Below are positions 34,187 to 44,639 of a stretch of 64,000 nt of DNA, in pieces. The stretch spans positions 2,046,001 through 2,110,000 of the forward strand of contig JAWWNJ010000019.1 in the NCBI GenBank assembly GCA_037176885.1, given 5' to 3'. A program made the position numbers and the translations under genes. The notes under the pieces are model-generated. The model did no database searches, was not told the origin of the DNA, and worked only from the letters and a program-made list of their open reading frames with translations. This stretch comes from Favolaschia claudopus. Taxonomy: Eukaryota; Basidiomycota; Agaricomycetes; Agaricales; Mycenaceae. Each line of letters opens with the position of its first letter. Position 1 is the stretch's first letter.

Positions 34187-35786
34187 ATGTTCCTCAACAC
34201 ACGCCTTCGGCTCCTACTTTCCCTTACCACTCTTAATCTACTTGCCAGCGCTACAGCGGAATTGCGCGATGACGGTAAATTCAACGTCGTACCCTTCCAC
34301 ATAGACCTATCCCCACAACTTCCGCACCTCAAGAGTCTAGTTCAACAAACACAGCTGCCGGAAAAAGCTCTGTACGCGGTGGGCCCGGAGAAGGGTATGC
34401 AGTTGGATGTGCTCAAGGAGCTCAAGAGCGAATGGGTTGGCTCGTATGAGTGGGAAAAAGAGCAGGAAAAGTTGAATAGGTGCGCTGCAGGCCCGGCACG
34501 CTACTGTCATGTAGTATTCTGACCAGATTTCGTTCTGCGCCATATTTCAGCGTGTCGCACTTCACTGCGCAGATAGAGAACATTACTGTGCATTTTGTGC
34601 ACGAGAAATCCGAAAACCCGAACGCGATTCCGGTCGTTCTGCTTCACGGCTGGCCAGGTAGTTTCTATCCTCAATTTCTAACGTGTTGTTCCGATGAAAA
34701 ATGATACAGGGTCGTTCCACGAATACCTCCCGGTCGTAAAACCATTGACCGAGACATCGTCCACGGGTATATCGTATCACGTCGTAGTCCCCTCGCTCCC
34801 CGGCTTCTCGTTCTCCTCACCGCCGCCGCTTAATTGGACCATCGACGATACGGCTCGAATATACAATACTCTTATGACACAGGTGCTTGGGTATGAGAAA
34901 TATGCTCTGCATGGTTCAGACTGGGTACGTTGAATTCCATCAATTCCATTGTTGGCTTATTCTCGCGTGCTTCTTACACAGGGCTCGGGCGTAGGTTACT
35001 CCATGTACAACTCGTTCAACACCTCTGTCCGTGCATCTCACTTTATATTCCTGCCCTTCCTCCCGCCGACGTCGACTGAGATCGAGGCGAATAATATTAC
35101 GCTGACTGATGATGAGAAGTTTTCGGTGGCAAGGACGGAGGAGTGGTGGACCAACGATCACGGATATTTTTTGATACAGGGTACAAAGGTGAGCCTCACT
35201 TCACAATCGATCACCCACAATATCGACGGTTTCAAATAATGCGCAGCCGAACGACATCGGGTTGGCGTTGTACGACAATCCAGTCGGGATCCTAGCGTAT
35301 GTCGGAGCCGAGGTCAAACGTTGTAAGTAGCCAGTCAGTCCTCGTACCTGAACCCTGATGATGTCTGACTGCGCACAATCAAGGGTCCGACCCGCGTGCC
35401 GGCACCCCTCCCTCTCTTCTCAATTCCACCAACCTTCTCACCCTCGTATCCCTCTACCACCTCACTCACACCTTTCTCTCCTCTGTCTGGATCTACGCGC
35501 AGAACGCCAACGTCCTCAGCACAGTGTATACCAAAGCCTTGACAGACGCACCGATGCTGTATACGCAGTACAAATATAATCTCCAATTTTGGCCGGAAGA
35601 GTATGTGGCAAAGGTCGGGAATCTCGTTGCGTATAATGGTGCGTGTTTTATCCCGCATGACACTTTTCGAGGAATGCTGACGTTGGATGCATAGCACACG
35701 ATTTCGGAGGGCATTTTCCTGGACTTGACAATCCACCTGCTTTGATTGAGGATATCAGGAGCATGGCCAAATATTTCGAAGCCTGA
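34187..35786 (+). CDS. EHN-type epoxide hydrolase, copy 2
   Basis: Exons 34187-34479, 34551-34657, 34710-34924, 34982-35188, 35247-35322, 35384-35638 and 35695-35786 join in phase to give 414 aa. The exon lengths match copy 1 exactly apart from exon 1, which is one codon shorter. All catalytic features are kept: a hydrophobic N-terminus, EHN domain, HGWPG, nucleophile Asp in HGSDWGSG (about 204) and His in HDFGGHFPGLDNP (about 391). The pair is a tandem gene duplication, and both copies look functional. Differences cluster in the leader, the introns and surface segments such as the region after DDEKFSVARTEEWW. The enzyme probably acts in the secretory pathway or on a membrane, detoxifying or processing epoxides. 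Confidence 0.92.
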
Positions 35787-35954
35787 TTGAAAGAGCAGCA
35801 CATTCATTCAAAATTGCGTCCAACGATAGTATTTTCGATCAGTTACATACTTTGATTACTTTTAATGAATTGCGAGATTCGTCAGTGCTTTTAGAAATCC
35901 CAGCTCAGAAATGGACGCGGATAGAGATAAAAATTGAGAGAACACTCACGGTAA

Positions 35955-36654
35955 TCACCGATGGGACGACGAACGATCGACACCGGCCACCAGATTCGCA
36001 ACAACAGCCTGCGCGCTATCTTGTCCGCGCTTCAACTGTTCGTATAGCACCTGCACGGCACGCGTCGTTTGCGCCATTAGCTGTTCCTCGGTGGGCATGG
36101 CAGGCGGTTCACTTGGGTCTGTAACTGGCAGCAGGGGCAAGCCACCGACACCTGTTTGCCGCATCTGCTCGCATACCATTTGAAGGGTCTGGTTTAGAGT
36201 AGCGAGATCCGCTAGCGGAAAGTGTCAGTCGAATATACCGAGTAGATAGATGCAGTGAGCGGAAATTAAATACCTTCGGTCTGTGTTGGGGTGTGACCTA
36301 TACGATATGCGTTCTGACTTGGAACGGAAGAAGAAGAAAATCGATAAGGATGGAATGAAAAAATAACGAGCAGCATGATACGACTTACATCCCATCCAAT
36401 GCGCGTTTCGCCGCCTCCTGCAGTTGTAGCACACTTTGTTGGACGAGCTGCATATTCTGCTGGAACAGCTCAGGCGAATTGGGGTCGGTCCCGCCCTGAT
36501 GAAGGGAATGTTCTTGGCTCGACGATGGGGGAAGAAAGGCGGAGTTGGGGTTGAATTGCGGAACACCATTGAAGTTGGGTTGTAGAGGAGGATATCCCGT
36601 CATGGAATGACTCGCCATGGGGTATGTGTTGGATGAAACGGGTGTTGGGATCAT
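35955..36654 (-). CDS. 188-aa Gln/Pro-rich protein, helical C-terminus
   Basis: Three exons, 36654-36389, 36317-36274 and 36211-35955, join in phase. The middle joint is set by frame: only the acceptor ending CCAAG at 36318 keeps both flanks open and gives ALDGIQNAYRIGHTPTQTEA. The N-terminal 60 residues are rich in Pro, Asn and Ser. From about residue 60 the protein becomes helical and Gln/Leu-rich (ELFQQNMQLVQQSVLQLQEA, then DLATLNQTLQMVCEQMRQ and QLMAQTTRAVQVLYEQLKRG), with heptad-like spacing. It has no signal peptide. The spacing suggests a coiled-coil or helical-bundle factor, perhaps transcriptional, but no family was recognised. The ATG at 36654 is the first in the frame. Confidence 0.6.
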
Positions 36655-37212
36655 GGTGGCAGGAAGCAGGAGAGGTGTCACACGGAAGCAGTGTCACAGG
36701 GTGACAGGCTGATGTGAGATCGAAAATTGGGTTTTGTTCGAAAAATTCCTTGGATGGATTGTGTTCGTTTCGAGTGTCGGAGGCAAGCCGACAAATATCA
36801 TACACAACTGATTTCGAGATCGACCAGTAAAATCGGCGATCAAGAGAGACCAACGTGCATTGCTCAATCCGTCAACTACCTAACCGCGAGAAGACAAATC
36901 CGCAGTCAAAATAGTTTACATACTCGAGGAAAAGCTTCGAGACTGCAGGCTGAATCTAGTTGAGCCTCGCGCGACTCGACCTGGCGTCGTCAGACAATCC
37001 GGATAAACTCATACCAATCAAACAACGCTCTTAACCAACAACATATAACTAGTACAAGATTGATTGAAACCGGATTGAAGACACTGCTCGTCGACCCCAA
37101 GAACAGATTCTGCCGGGATCCAATCAGCAGAGGCAAAGAAAAAGTAAGACGCAGAACAACACACCTCAAGACATCCCTATACGTTATACATCATATGAAT
37201 GCCATGTCGGAC

Positions 37213-37536
37213 TCAAGGATGAGCTCCTGGCCCCGTCGGGTGCGTAATCGTCGTTGTCGGACCCGCGGTCCAGGTGACAGTCGTCGTCGCTTCGATAATG
37301 TAGGGGAACTCGTCCGTGATGGTCTTGTAGACGCGCGTCGCGGTGAAGGTTTTCGGGCCTCCTGGGGGGCCATCTGCTTCGACGTCGTGGGGCTAAATAT
37401 GCGAAGAAAGAAAGAAAGAGAGTCGTATGTGAGGTTCACGATACACAATATAATGGAGTGGGAGACGCACGATAGCTGCTGCCTGAACGGACACAGCAGC
37501 AGCGAAGACGAGGAACAGGGACTTGAAGAACATCAT
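37213..37536 (-). CDS. small secreted protein, 81 aa
   Basis: Two exons, 37536-37471 and 37392-37213, are joined by a 78-nt GT-AG intron in phase 0. The first exon is almost exactly a signal peptide (MMFFKSLFLVFAAAVSVQAA). The mature part of about 60 residues has no cysteine and is rich in Thr and Pro, with TTTVTWTAGPTTTITHPTGP at the end. A consensus TATA box (TATAAAA, minus strand, 37614-37620) lies 78 nt upstream of the ATG. It is probably secreted and O-glycosylated; function unknown. Confidence 0.72.
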
Positions 37537-37613
37537 GGTGCTGATTCGATGCAACAGTAACTTGTAGTTCAAGATGGCGGTTGCCCGAGAGCGCTACCTA
37601 GCATGACACAGGG

Positions 37614-37620
37614 TTTTATA
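37614..37620 (-). promoter_or_regulatory. TATA box of the small secreted protein gene
   Basis: TATAAAA on the minus strand, 78 nt before the ATG at 37536. Confidence 0.55.
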
Positions 37621-38921
37621 CAAAACTTGGGTGCACATCTTCTTCCCCATTGGGACCGGTAGGCTAGCGTCGGGTGAACGCTGATATGCGCAACACAACA
37701 ATGCGGGTCCGAGTGCGTGTGGATGATGACGAGTAAGAATGGAACCTTAGTACTTGTAGGCGATTTGGTCTCGCATTCGCGAGCCTTTAAGACAAATCTT
37801 CTCCCGATAGGTCGCAGTTCTTGAGGACAAAGCTAGAATTATCGAGGGATCCCCAACCTTGAGGCCTTTCCTATCCTATTCTTGAATGCGGGGGATCGCA
37901 CCTGCATTACATACAGAGACTATCAGCACAATTCAAAGCACGTTGCTGCGCAGCACAAGTGGCTCACGCAAAAGCACCTCATGATGAGGCGTTATCCGGA
38001 GGTAGGCGACGCGGTTAGCGGTCGGGGCGATCATCGGAGGATCTTCTCGTCAAGTGAGGGTCCGACTTCAAGGAGAATTGTTGATGTTGAAATTGAAATT
38101 GAATATGCAACCCAGAAGATCGTTGCTCGAGATAAGAAGGATGAGGGTCGGCGTCGAGGGAGCGCAAGGTAAACACATATGTTTCTGTGAATCTCCATGC
38201 GCATCGTCGGCATGAGGAGCAATGGTGAGCCCACGAGACGGGTGAGATGTGGTTGCTTGAAAATCAACCAGCAGCTTGAGTCAAAACGATTATGCAGCAT
38301 GATAAATGAAAGTCGGCGTTCCGTGTGGGGAGGAAGAAGAAGAGTTGTCTTGTTTGCCTGATGCGTGCCTGGCTTTCGGCAATCCCCGCCTCCGGTGATC
38401 TCCGAAGAATTCTCGTTCAAACTGAAGTTCAAATTTTGCGGTGCTGGTTTCGAATGTTACTGAGTTCCTTCAGCTCCGAGCAGGCGCTTCTCAGACCTCA
38501 AAGGCCTAATTGCGCAAAATTATGCATTTGCTTGAATCGAGGTCATTTTATCATGTCGAAATCCATCTTTTTCAACCAACAGTTCAACCACGAGTCTGCG
38601 AACACTCACAACGATTTCGCAGAATGAAAGTGAATCGATTGCGAGAGGGGGTACCTCCCTGCGTTCCGTGCCTCCAGGGTGAGATTCATAAACGACCTAA
38701 CTACGCGCAATTACAAACGAAAAAAAAAATACAACTTGAATTTGAACTCTCGTCACGAAAATTGATATCTCTCTAAGTATGGTATCGTATGCCAACCCGT
38801 CCGCGGCAGAAGTAAACTGCGACGAAGAACAAGATTAGATAAACATTTCAAATCCAAGAAAGAGCACGAACGAACATACCTGGGCTAAGTGAAAGAGACC
38901 GAGTCGAAAATCGACATCACC
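37621..38921. other. intergenic, 1.3 kb
   Basis: Frames at 37882-38172(+) and 38031-38432(-) overlap each other and show no family resemblance. Nothing else was seen apart from AT-rich DNA at about 38450-38800. Confidence 0.35.
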
Positions 38922-40376
38922 TTACTTCCCGCCCTTTCCCTTGTTCTGTGCGCCTTGTTGGAAGCCGCCTTGTTGAAAGCCACCGTTTTTACCCTTTGCA
39001 GCGGTTGCTGGGGCAGCAGCAGCGGGTGCGGCAGCTCCCTTGGCGGCAGCAGCAGTTGCGGCAGCGCCTTTAGCGCCGGCTGCGGTGGCAGCGGCTCCCT
39101 TGGCACCGGCAGCGGTAGCGGCGGCTCCTTTAGCACCAGCGGCGGCAGCAGCAGCTCCTTTAGCACCTGCGGCGGTAGCAGCAGCCCCTTTGGCTCCCGC
39201 TGCGGTAGCGGCATTAGCTCCAGCGGCCCCAGCAGCACCCGCAGCAGTGGCAGCATTGGCCCCGGCAGCGCCAGCAGCTCCTGCAGCAGTGGCAGCGTTG
39301 GCTCCAGCGGCTCCGGCAGCGCCCGCAGCTCCAGCAGCAGCACCGGCGGCACCCGCAGCGCCCGCAGCAGCACCAGCGGCCCCAGCAGCACCCGCAGCCC
39401 CGGCGGCACCTGCAGCACCAGCGGCCCCTGCGCCTCCCGCCTGAGCAGTGAACTAAGACATCGATCAGCACTAGTCTCATCAACCAAAACCAAAGGAAAA
39501 CCACGCACATAAACACAATCGTCCAAACTCCCATGCTGCGCAACCGGCACAATAGCAGGCTGATGCGTCGCCGAGCTCACAATCGTGCACATCCGATAAA
39601 CACCCGGGGTGACGCCGCCCGTAACATCCACCTTAACGTTCCCCTGGCCATCTTGCGGGTCATTCACGCCCTTGAAGAAGAAGAACGTCTTGGGGTCGGT
39701 GAGGGTGGTGCTGGAGAGCGAGTCGATGGCCTCCATGACGATGTGCGTGTGCCCGATGATGGCGCCTTGCGCGTTGAGCTTCTGCGGGTTGGCGAAGTAG
39801 GTTTTTTGCGCGTTGGTGAAGGTGCCGAGTTGGATGTTCTTTGTGGCGAGGGTGATGGTGAAGGTTTGGCCGGAGGCGATGACGTCGAGGTTCTTGGGAG
39901 ATTCTAAGCGGATTTAAATGAATGAAATTCAGGTGGATGAGTGGAAGGAAGGCGGCGGACGCACGGAATTTGGAACTCGGCATGCTATCAGTGCTCGGAA
40001 TGTTACCGATCGGGATGGGGTTGCACGACCCAGTGGTGATTTGCAGGCCGTTCGTCAAAGGCGTTGCGGGCAGTCCCAAAGCGCAGAAGTTGGCAAAGTT
40101 GTTCTTCGACGTGTCGGCGGCGCTTTGGCCGTCCACGGGCGGGTTCTGCCCTGAAAATAAAATTAGATTGATTGATTCGGGGTTTATATTTAGAAAACAA
40201 GGCGCACCATCGTCGGTGGTCTGAATGACGGAGGGGTCGACAGTGAGAGAAGATTGCAGCGCTTGGGGGTTAGCGGCTGTGGCAGCGGCAGCAACAGCAG
40301 CTCGTCGGGCGGGGGCGGCGGCGGCGGATAGTGCGAGAGCGATCGTGACGAGGGTGGAGAGATACGTCGAGAGCAT
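38922..40376 (-). CDS. secreted protein with Ala/Gly repeat tail
   Basis: Four exons, 40376-40208, 40150-39965, 39903-39509 and 39440-38922, join in phase to give 422 aa. Residues 1-21 are a signal peptide (MLSTYLSTLVTIALALSAAA). A globular domain of about 220 residues follows, with GQNPPVDGQSAADTSKNNF, FCALGLPATPLTNGLQI, QKTYFANPQKLNAQGAIIG, HTHIVMEAI and DPKTFFFFKGVND. I recognise this as a conserved secreted agaric domain of unknown function. The last exon encodes about 140 residues built almost only of Ala, Gly, Lys, Thr and Asn in tandem units (GANAATAAGAAGAA three times, then GAKGAAATAA several times), ending in Gly/Gln/Lys-rich FQQGGFQQGAQNKGKGGK. The repeat is read in this frame only after the intron at 39441-39508 is removed. 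It is probably a cell-wall or matrix protein. Confidence 0.85.
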
Positions 40377-42807
40377 TGTATTTATTTATTCGGAATTTGG
40401 GGCTTGGTATTTAGGTAGGACGAATGGGAGAAAGACACCAGGTCGTCGAGGGAGTGCTGAGCGAGCGACAAAAACGAAGGAAGGCGGCCGGCGGGAGGAC
40501 GAGAGAGACAGACAGACGATCCCAGATCGCGGGGAAGGGAAAGGGGAGGGAGGGAAAGAAGGGTACGGGAAAATAGACGGCGTCTCGTTAAGTATGGTGG
40601 GGATCGAGTTATTTATATGGGACCCAATCGCACGCCGCAGCGTGAGGGATGCCGGACGTCTGCATCGAAAAGCTAAATTAAAGCAGGGTGTAATCATCGG
40701 GGTTGTCAGGGTGGTCGCTTCGGCGGGGGCCGGCAGCAGATGTAGATAAAAGTAGGTGAGCCAGAGGGAGGGTAAGGACGAGGTGAGGGGAGGAGATGGG
40801 GTTGTGACCGAGAGACCCGGGGGATAGAAGGTCTAGACCGGTGTGGATGACGCGACAGGGGGCGCGCGCAGGGTAGGGATCCATTTGTGACTTGGAGGCG
40901 AAAATAGCTGATGGTATGTTCGTTGGTTTATTTTGAGTCGTACCCCGAACAATGAAAGAATTTGGAGGGGAGTTGCTGTACTCGAGTTGTTGGTCATAGC
41001 AAGTGATATGAAGGCTGAGGAATCAGGATGTCCGATAACTCGTGTTGGAGGTGCGGACGAGAACAATGATACTTTGGTGGGACGGTGCGCAGCGATGTGT
41101 AGATGGTAACACAACACGACGTGTACGTGGAGCGGATGTCTACAACTGGCATGGCGTCCTCTTGATGGCGTCCAATGATCAAGAAACGACGATACAAAAT
41201 CAGAGTGATTTTTACTTACCGTTCACGCGGGATGGGCCGATGTTGTTAGTTCGCTCCCGAAGAGCGAGAATTGTGTTTCGCCTGGAGCAAGCAGTAAGTA
41301 CTGGAAGTTCTTTGGATGGGAGGGTGAAACTAAGGCCTACGGTGCCTGATTCCGGGTTCGGTGGGAATAACGGTTGCGTTGCCAGATGTCCGGGACTTTT
41401 TGTCGTTGTGGTCGTGGTTCATTTTTAGGCGACCAATGGCTATGAATAGGCGCTGAGAGATAAATATAGCGCTTGGAAATTGAATTTGAGCGAAATGAGC
41501 GAAATGAGCGAGAGGTGGGTTGGGAGCGTGATGCGACTCACAGTTATTTATCGCTTGGGCCGAATAATGTAGCGTACATATCAGATGCGTTGGAAAGACG
41601 ACCAGACCACCATCTGCGAATTTTTGGGTACTATATTTCATCGCATTCTTGCGTGTCCCGAAATTCGGTAAGTCACGAGTGGTTAGGCCAGCGGGGAAAG
41701 AGGTTTGACGCGAGCGGAGTACAGGTCCGCTGGCCATGGGAGATATTCGTTTCCGAGTCGTGATCTGTTTGGAGGGAATCAGGTTAGTATGTCATCAACA
41801 GCTTGCTGTGCGAAGGGCGTACCATCCGTCAAAAAAGCGCAATCTGCAAAGATCCGTAATTGAACCATGCGCTGAGCGGCGAGTAATCTGAATCTGAAGA
41901 GAATGGTATTTTAGATACGTTGAGAAGGGTCGCGAGTTCGTGAGTGTACTAGCGCCTCAGCGAGTCGGTCGGTTGGTCACCAGCGGAAAGAATGGAATTT
42001 CTCGGAGTGCAACTGCGTAGTCCGGAAGAATCACAGTCCACCGTCATTCAAACTAAGTGAGTTTCAAGTTGTGAAGAGCAGGTGCCGATTCATATGGGCG
42101 CGGAATTGTTGATTGGAAAGACTCGAGTTGATATAAAGTACAGGCGAGGAGCGACGGAAGGACATTGATACAGTATTGGTCCGACAGTTTGAATGGCAAG
42201 CGGGAAGATGTTAGGATTGGAGGAAAGTTTGGATCGGGAGCTTGATGAATATATTCCCTTTCTCGAGATGCATGGGAGACCGGGGGCGTCCAATTGCGAT
42301 CTATCGTGTGTAAGAGAAGGGATGTCTTAGCCGGAGCAAAGGGGTGCATTGTTGTAGAAAGAAGAACATGAGAGTTCGAAGAAAGCCTGTGGTTCAGATG
42401 AATTTGGAGGACACAGGTAAACAAACACATAATACCTCTCTCCGTCATCTCCAAGCATCTCACGTCGTCAGATGCGGCCGGGACCCTATATACTCCCCCA
42501 GACCCGACTGTCCACGAACAAGCTTATGCCCTCGGCGCGGAATTCCGAATGCCCGGCGACAAGAAATAAATGAATCGTTCTCTGAGCGGCAGACTGAGCT
42601 GTACTATGCTTGCCGTCGCCCCCTACAAGAATCTTAGGGTTGGTTGCTGGTGTCCCTGCCTGCGTGTAGAAGCGAGATTCGCAGTCCATGGTACGTCGTA
42701 TTCAAATCTTAACACAGAAACAGCCTTTCTCAGAAACAAGCAGAGAGTGATGCTTCGATCCTCAGCGAAACGTAGAACTTTTGCCATGTCGATAGAGTTT
42801 CGCGCTA
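40377..42807. other. 2.4 kb, promoter and unresolved coding-like pieces
   Basis: The first 300 bp are the upstream region of the Ala/Gly-repeat gene; ATATAAATA on the minus strand near 40610 may be its TATA box. On the minus strand two pieces (about 41289-41219 and 41142-40994) join across a GT-AG intron to read ALRERTNNIGPSRVN then VVDIRSTYTSCC. I could not find a start for them. A frame at 41426(-) begins MNHDHNDKKSRTSGN. No family was recognised. A 10-bp repeat GAGCGAAATG occurs near 41490-41512. Confidence 0.35.
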
Positions 42808-44350
42808 GTGCGGAAGACAGAATTCACAAGGTGTGTAGGATGTAATCGACCCATCTTTCGTCCCTTACTCACCGGCCGTTTAGGTAGCCTAGCCCTCTCA
42901 GGCTCTCACCCTCCACATCACCTGCCGTGGTTTGCTGCGAGTGTAGGGAGCAAAGGTGCCATCCACCATGACATCCGCTTGACTGATATTGCGCGCAGCC
43001 CCTCCAGCTATTCTGCATTCCATCTCCCTTTCTCCTCCACCCTCATCGACAAGCAACCTCGCATTTCGACAGGCTGTCCGATCTGGTCTCGTCAATGTCA
43101 TGCTTTGCGAGCATGGTATCAAGTCAGTACGTCTCCCACTTATCATAACCCTCCCGATCTCACAACATACAGATCCGAGTCCCCTCCTTGCCCCCACCCC
43201 ACACCTCCATCCAATCTCTCTGCCGGCAGATACTATGGCCGAAGTAGGGTCAGCCTCCCTCCCCCAACTCACCGCAACCACTCGCACCTTCACCGCTCGT
43301 TATACGATGCAAGAACCCCACGCGCAACTGCATCTCAGGAGGTGGTGGTCGTCGAGCCCAAATCGAGGATCGGGTCATTGAGTCGTTTTTCGGAAAGTTG
43401 TACGTCGTGTCTCACGAGGAAGGGTAAGTGTGTACTGCCCTTTCTATCGCTCTTCGCTGAGCTTATGATGAATTGCAGTCTACCTACCTACTCACCAGCT
43501 CCCGCCTCCGAGTCCTCGACGACTCGGATTCGATGCATCTACGAACGAAAGCCCTTGTATTCTCAAGAAACCACACTCATCCGCCCTTACGTCGCTAGCA
43601 TTGACCGACCTCGTCTTCCACCACGAAGTCACCGCACCCTCCAGCCCAGCATACACACCCGCACCCCCATCCACGCCCCGCGCCCACTTCGTCCAACCTC
43701 CACAAAAAGCCGACTCCGACATTCACCATTCGACTTTCGGAGAAGTCGATTCCGAAGACCCACCCCGCCCTTCTTCATCGACTCGTTCTCCATTTTTCGT
43801 GCTGTGCCGAAGCTGCCCCTGTCCCGGAATCCGCTGTCCGCGACGAGGAGCTTCGAGCTTTGGGCGTGCGTTGGACGAGTGCTGTGTCCTGCGGAAGAAA
43901 AGCGAGCTTGATATCGTCTCTCTCTCCTCATTGCCTTCAGCAGTTTCGTTAGACTCCTCCCGCCAATCTACACGTGCTTGGCGGGCGACGTGGCGCGATC
44001 TCAGAGTCGGTCATCCCCATGGACGGGCATTGGCATCGGGTGCTACGCTACGTCTTCGCCTTCCTTCAGCTCCCGGATCCCAGATCCCGCTGTCTCAATA
44101 TGACATGTGTCTCCCGCGCCCGTCGAGCCCCACAAGCGTTTCTCCCTTGTTTCCTCAGGATTTTGTTATCGCAAGGCGGGAAGGCGGTTTCGCGCCGTTG
44201 CCTTCGAGCACTTCGTCTTCATGCGGATTGCATTTCACGCGGGACGCCACGTGTATGCTGCTGCACGGGCCTCGCGTCGTTGGGGTTGGGGTTGGGGTGT
44301 CTTTCTCAAGATTCAGAGTCGGAGTCTGAGGGGGCGATGTCGACGACGAG
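42808..44350 (+). other. probable multi-exon coding region, unresolved
   Basis: A strong intron (GTAAGTG at about 43427 to GCAG at about 43479) links a piece reading IEDRVIESFFGKLYVVSHEEG to one reading LPTHQLPPPSPRRLGFD. The latter continues for over 100 residues with PSSPAYTPAPPSTP and a Ser/Pro/Asp-rich tail. The text looks genuinely coding, but no start, stop or family could be established and competing frames remain open beyond 43.85 kb. Confidence 0.4.
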
Positions 44351-44639
44351 GAGATGAATCGTCATGGACCCCCGCCTCATGTCGCGGCTTCTACTCGCTA
44401 TCAAAGCCTGACTCCGGCAAGGTCTCGTCTGTCTCCCCGTCAGCATCGCTAGCCTCCCCGCCTCTCCGCTAATCATCCGCCCCCCGCGCTCAGGCTTGAC
44501 TCGGGCGACGAGAAACGACAGTCTGGGCGCTGTTTTTGCGGCTCCCGCTGTCTCGACAGGTCCATCGAGCTCGTCCGGCAGGCACACTCGTGCCTTGCTC
44601 GTTCTCTCAGCCTCGTCTCGACTTGAGCTCAGCCTTTAT

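Larger units (their letters stand above)
33940..35850 (+). repeat. tandem duplication unit, copy 2
   Basis: Second unit of the epoxide hydrolase duplication, offset by about 2.09 kb from copy 1. Exon lengths are identical to copy 1 except for one codon less in exon 1. Confidence 0.8.

Noticed and set aside
39040..39444. Plus-strand 134-codon Ala/Pro frame
   Set aside because: Antisense shadow of the Ala/Gly repeat of the secreted protein.
38885..39736. Long minus-strand frame rich in Leu/Pro over the repeat region
   Set aside because: It reads the Ala/Gly repeat in the wrong frame. Removing the intron 39441-39508 gives a phase-consistent model with the regular Ala/Gly units.
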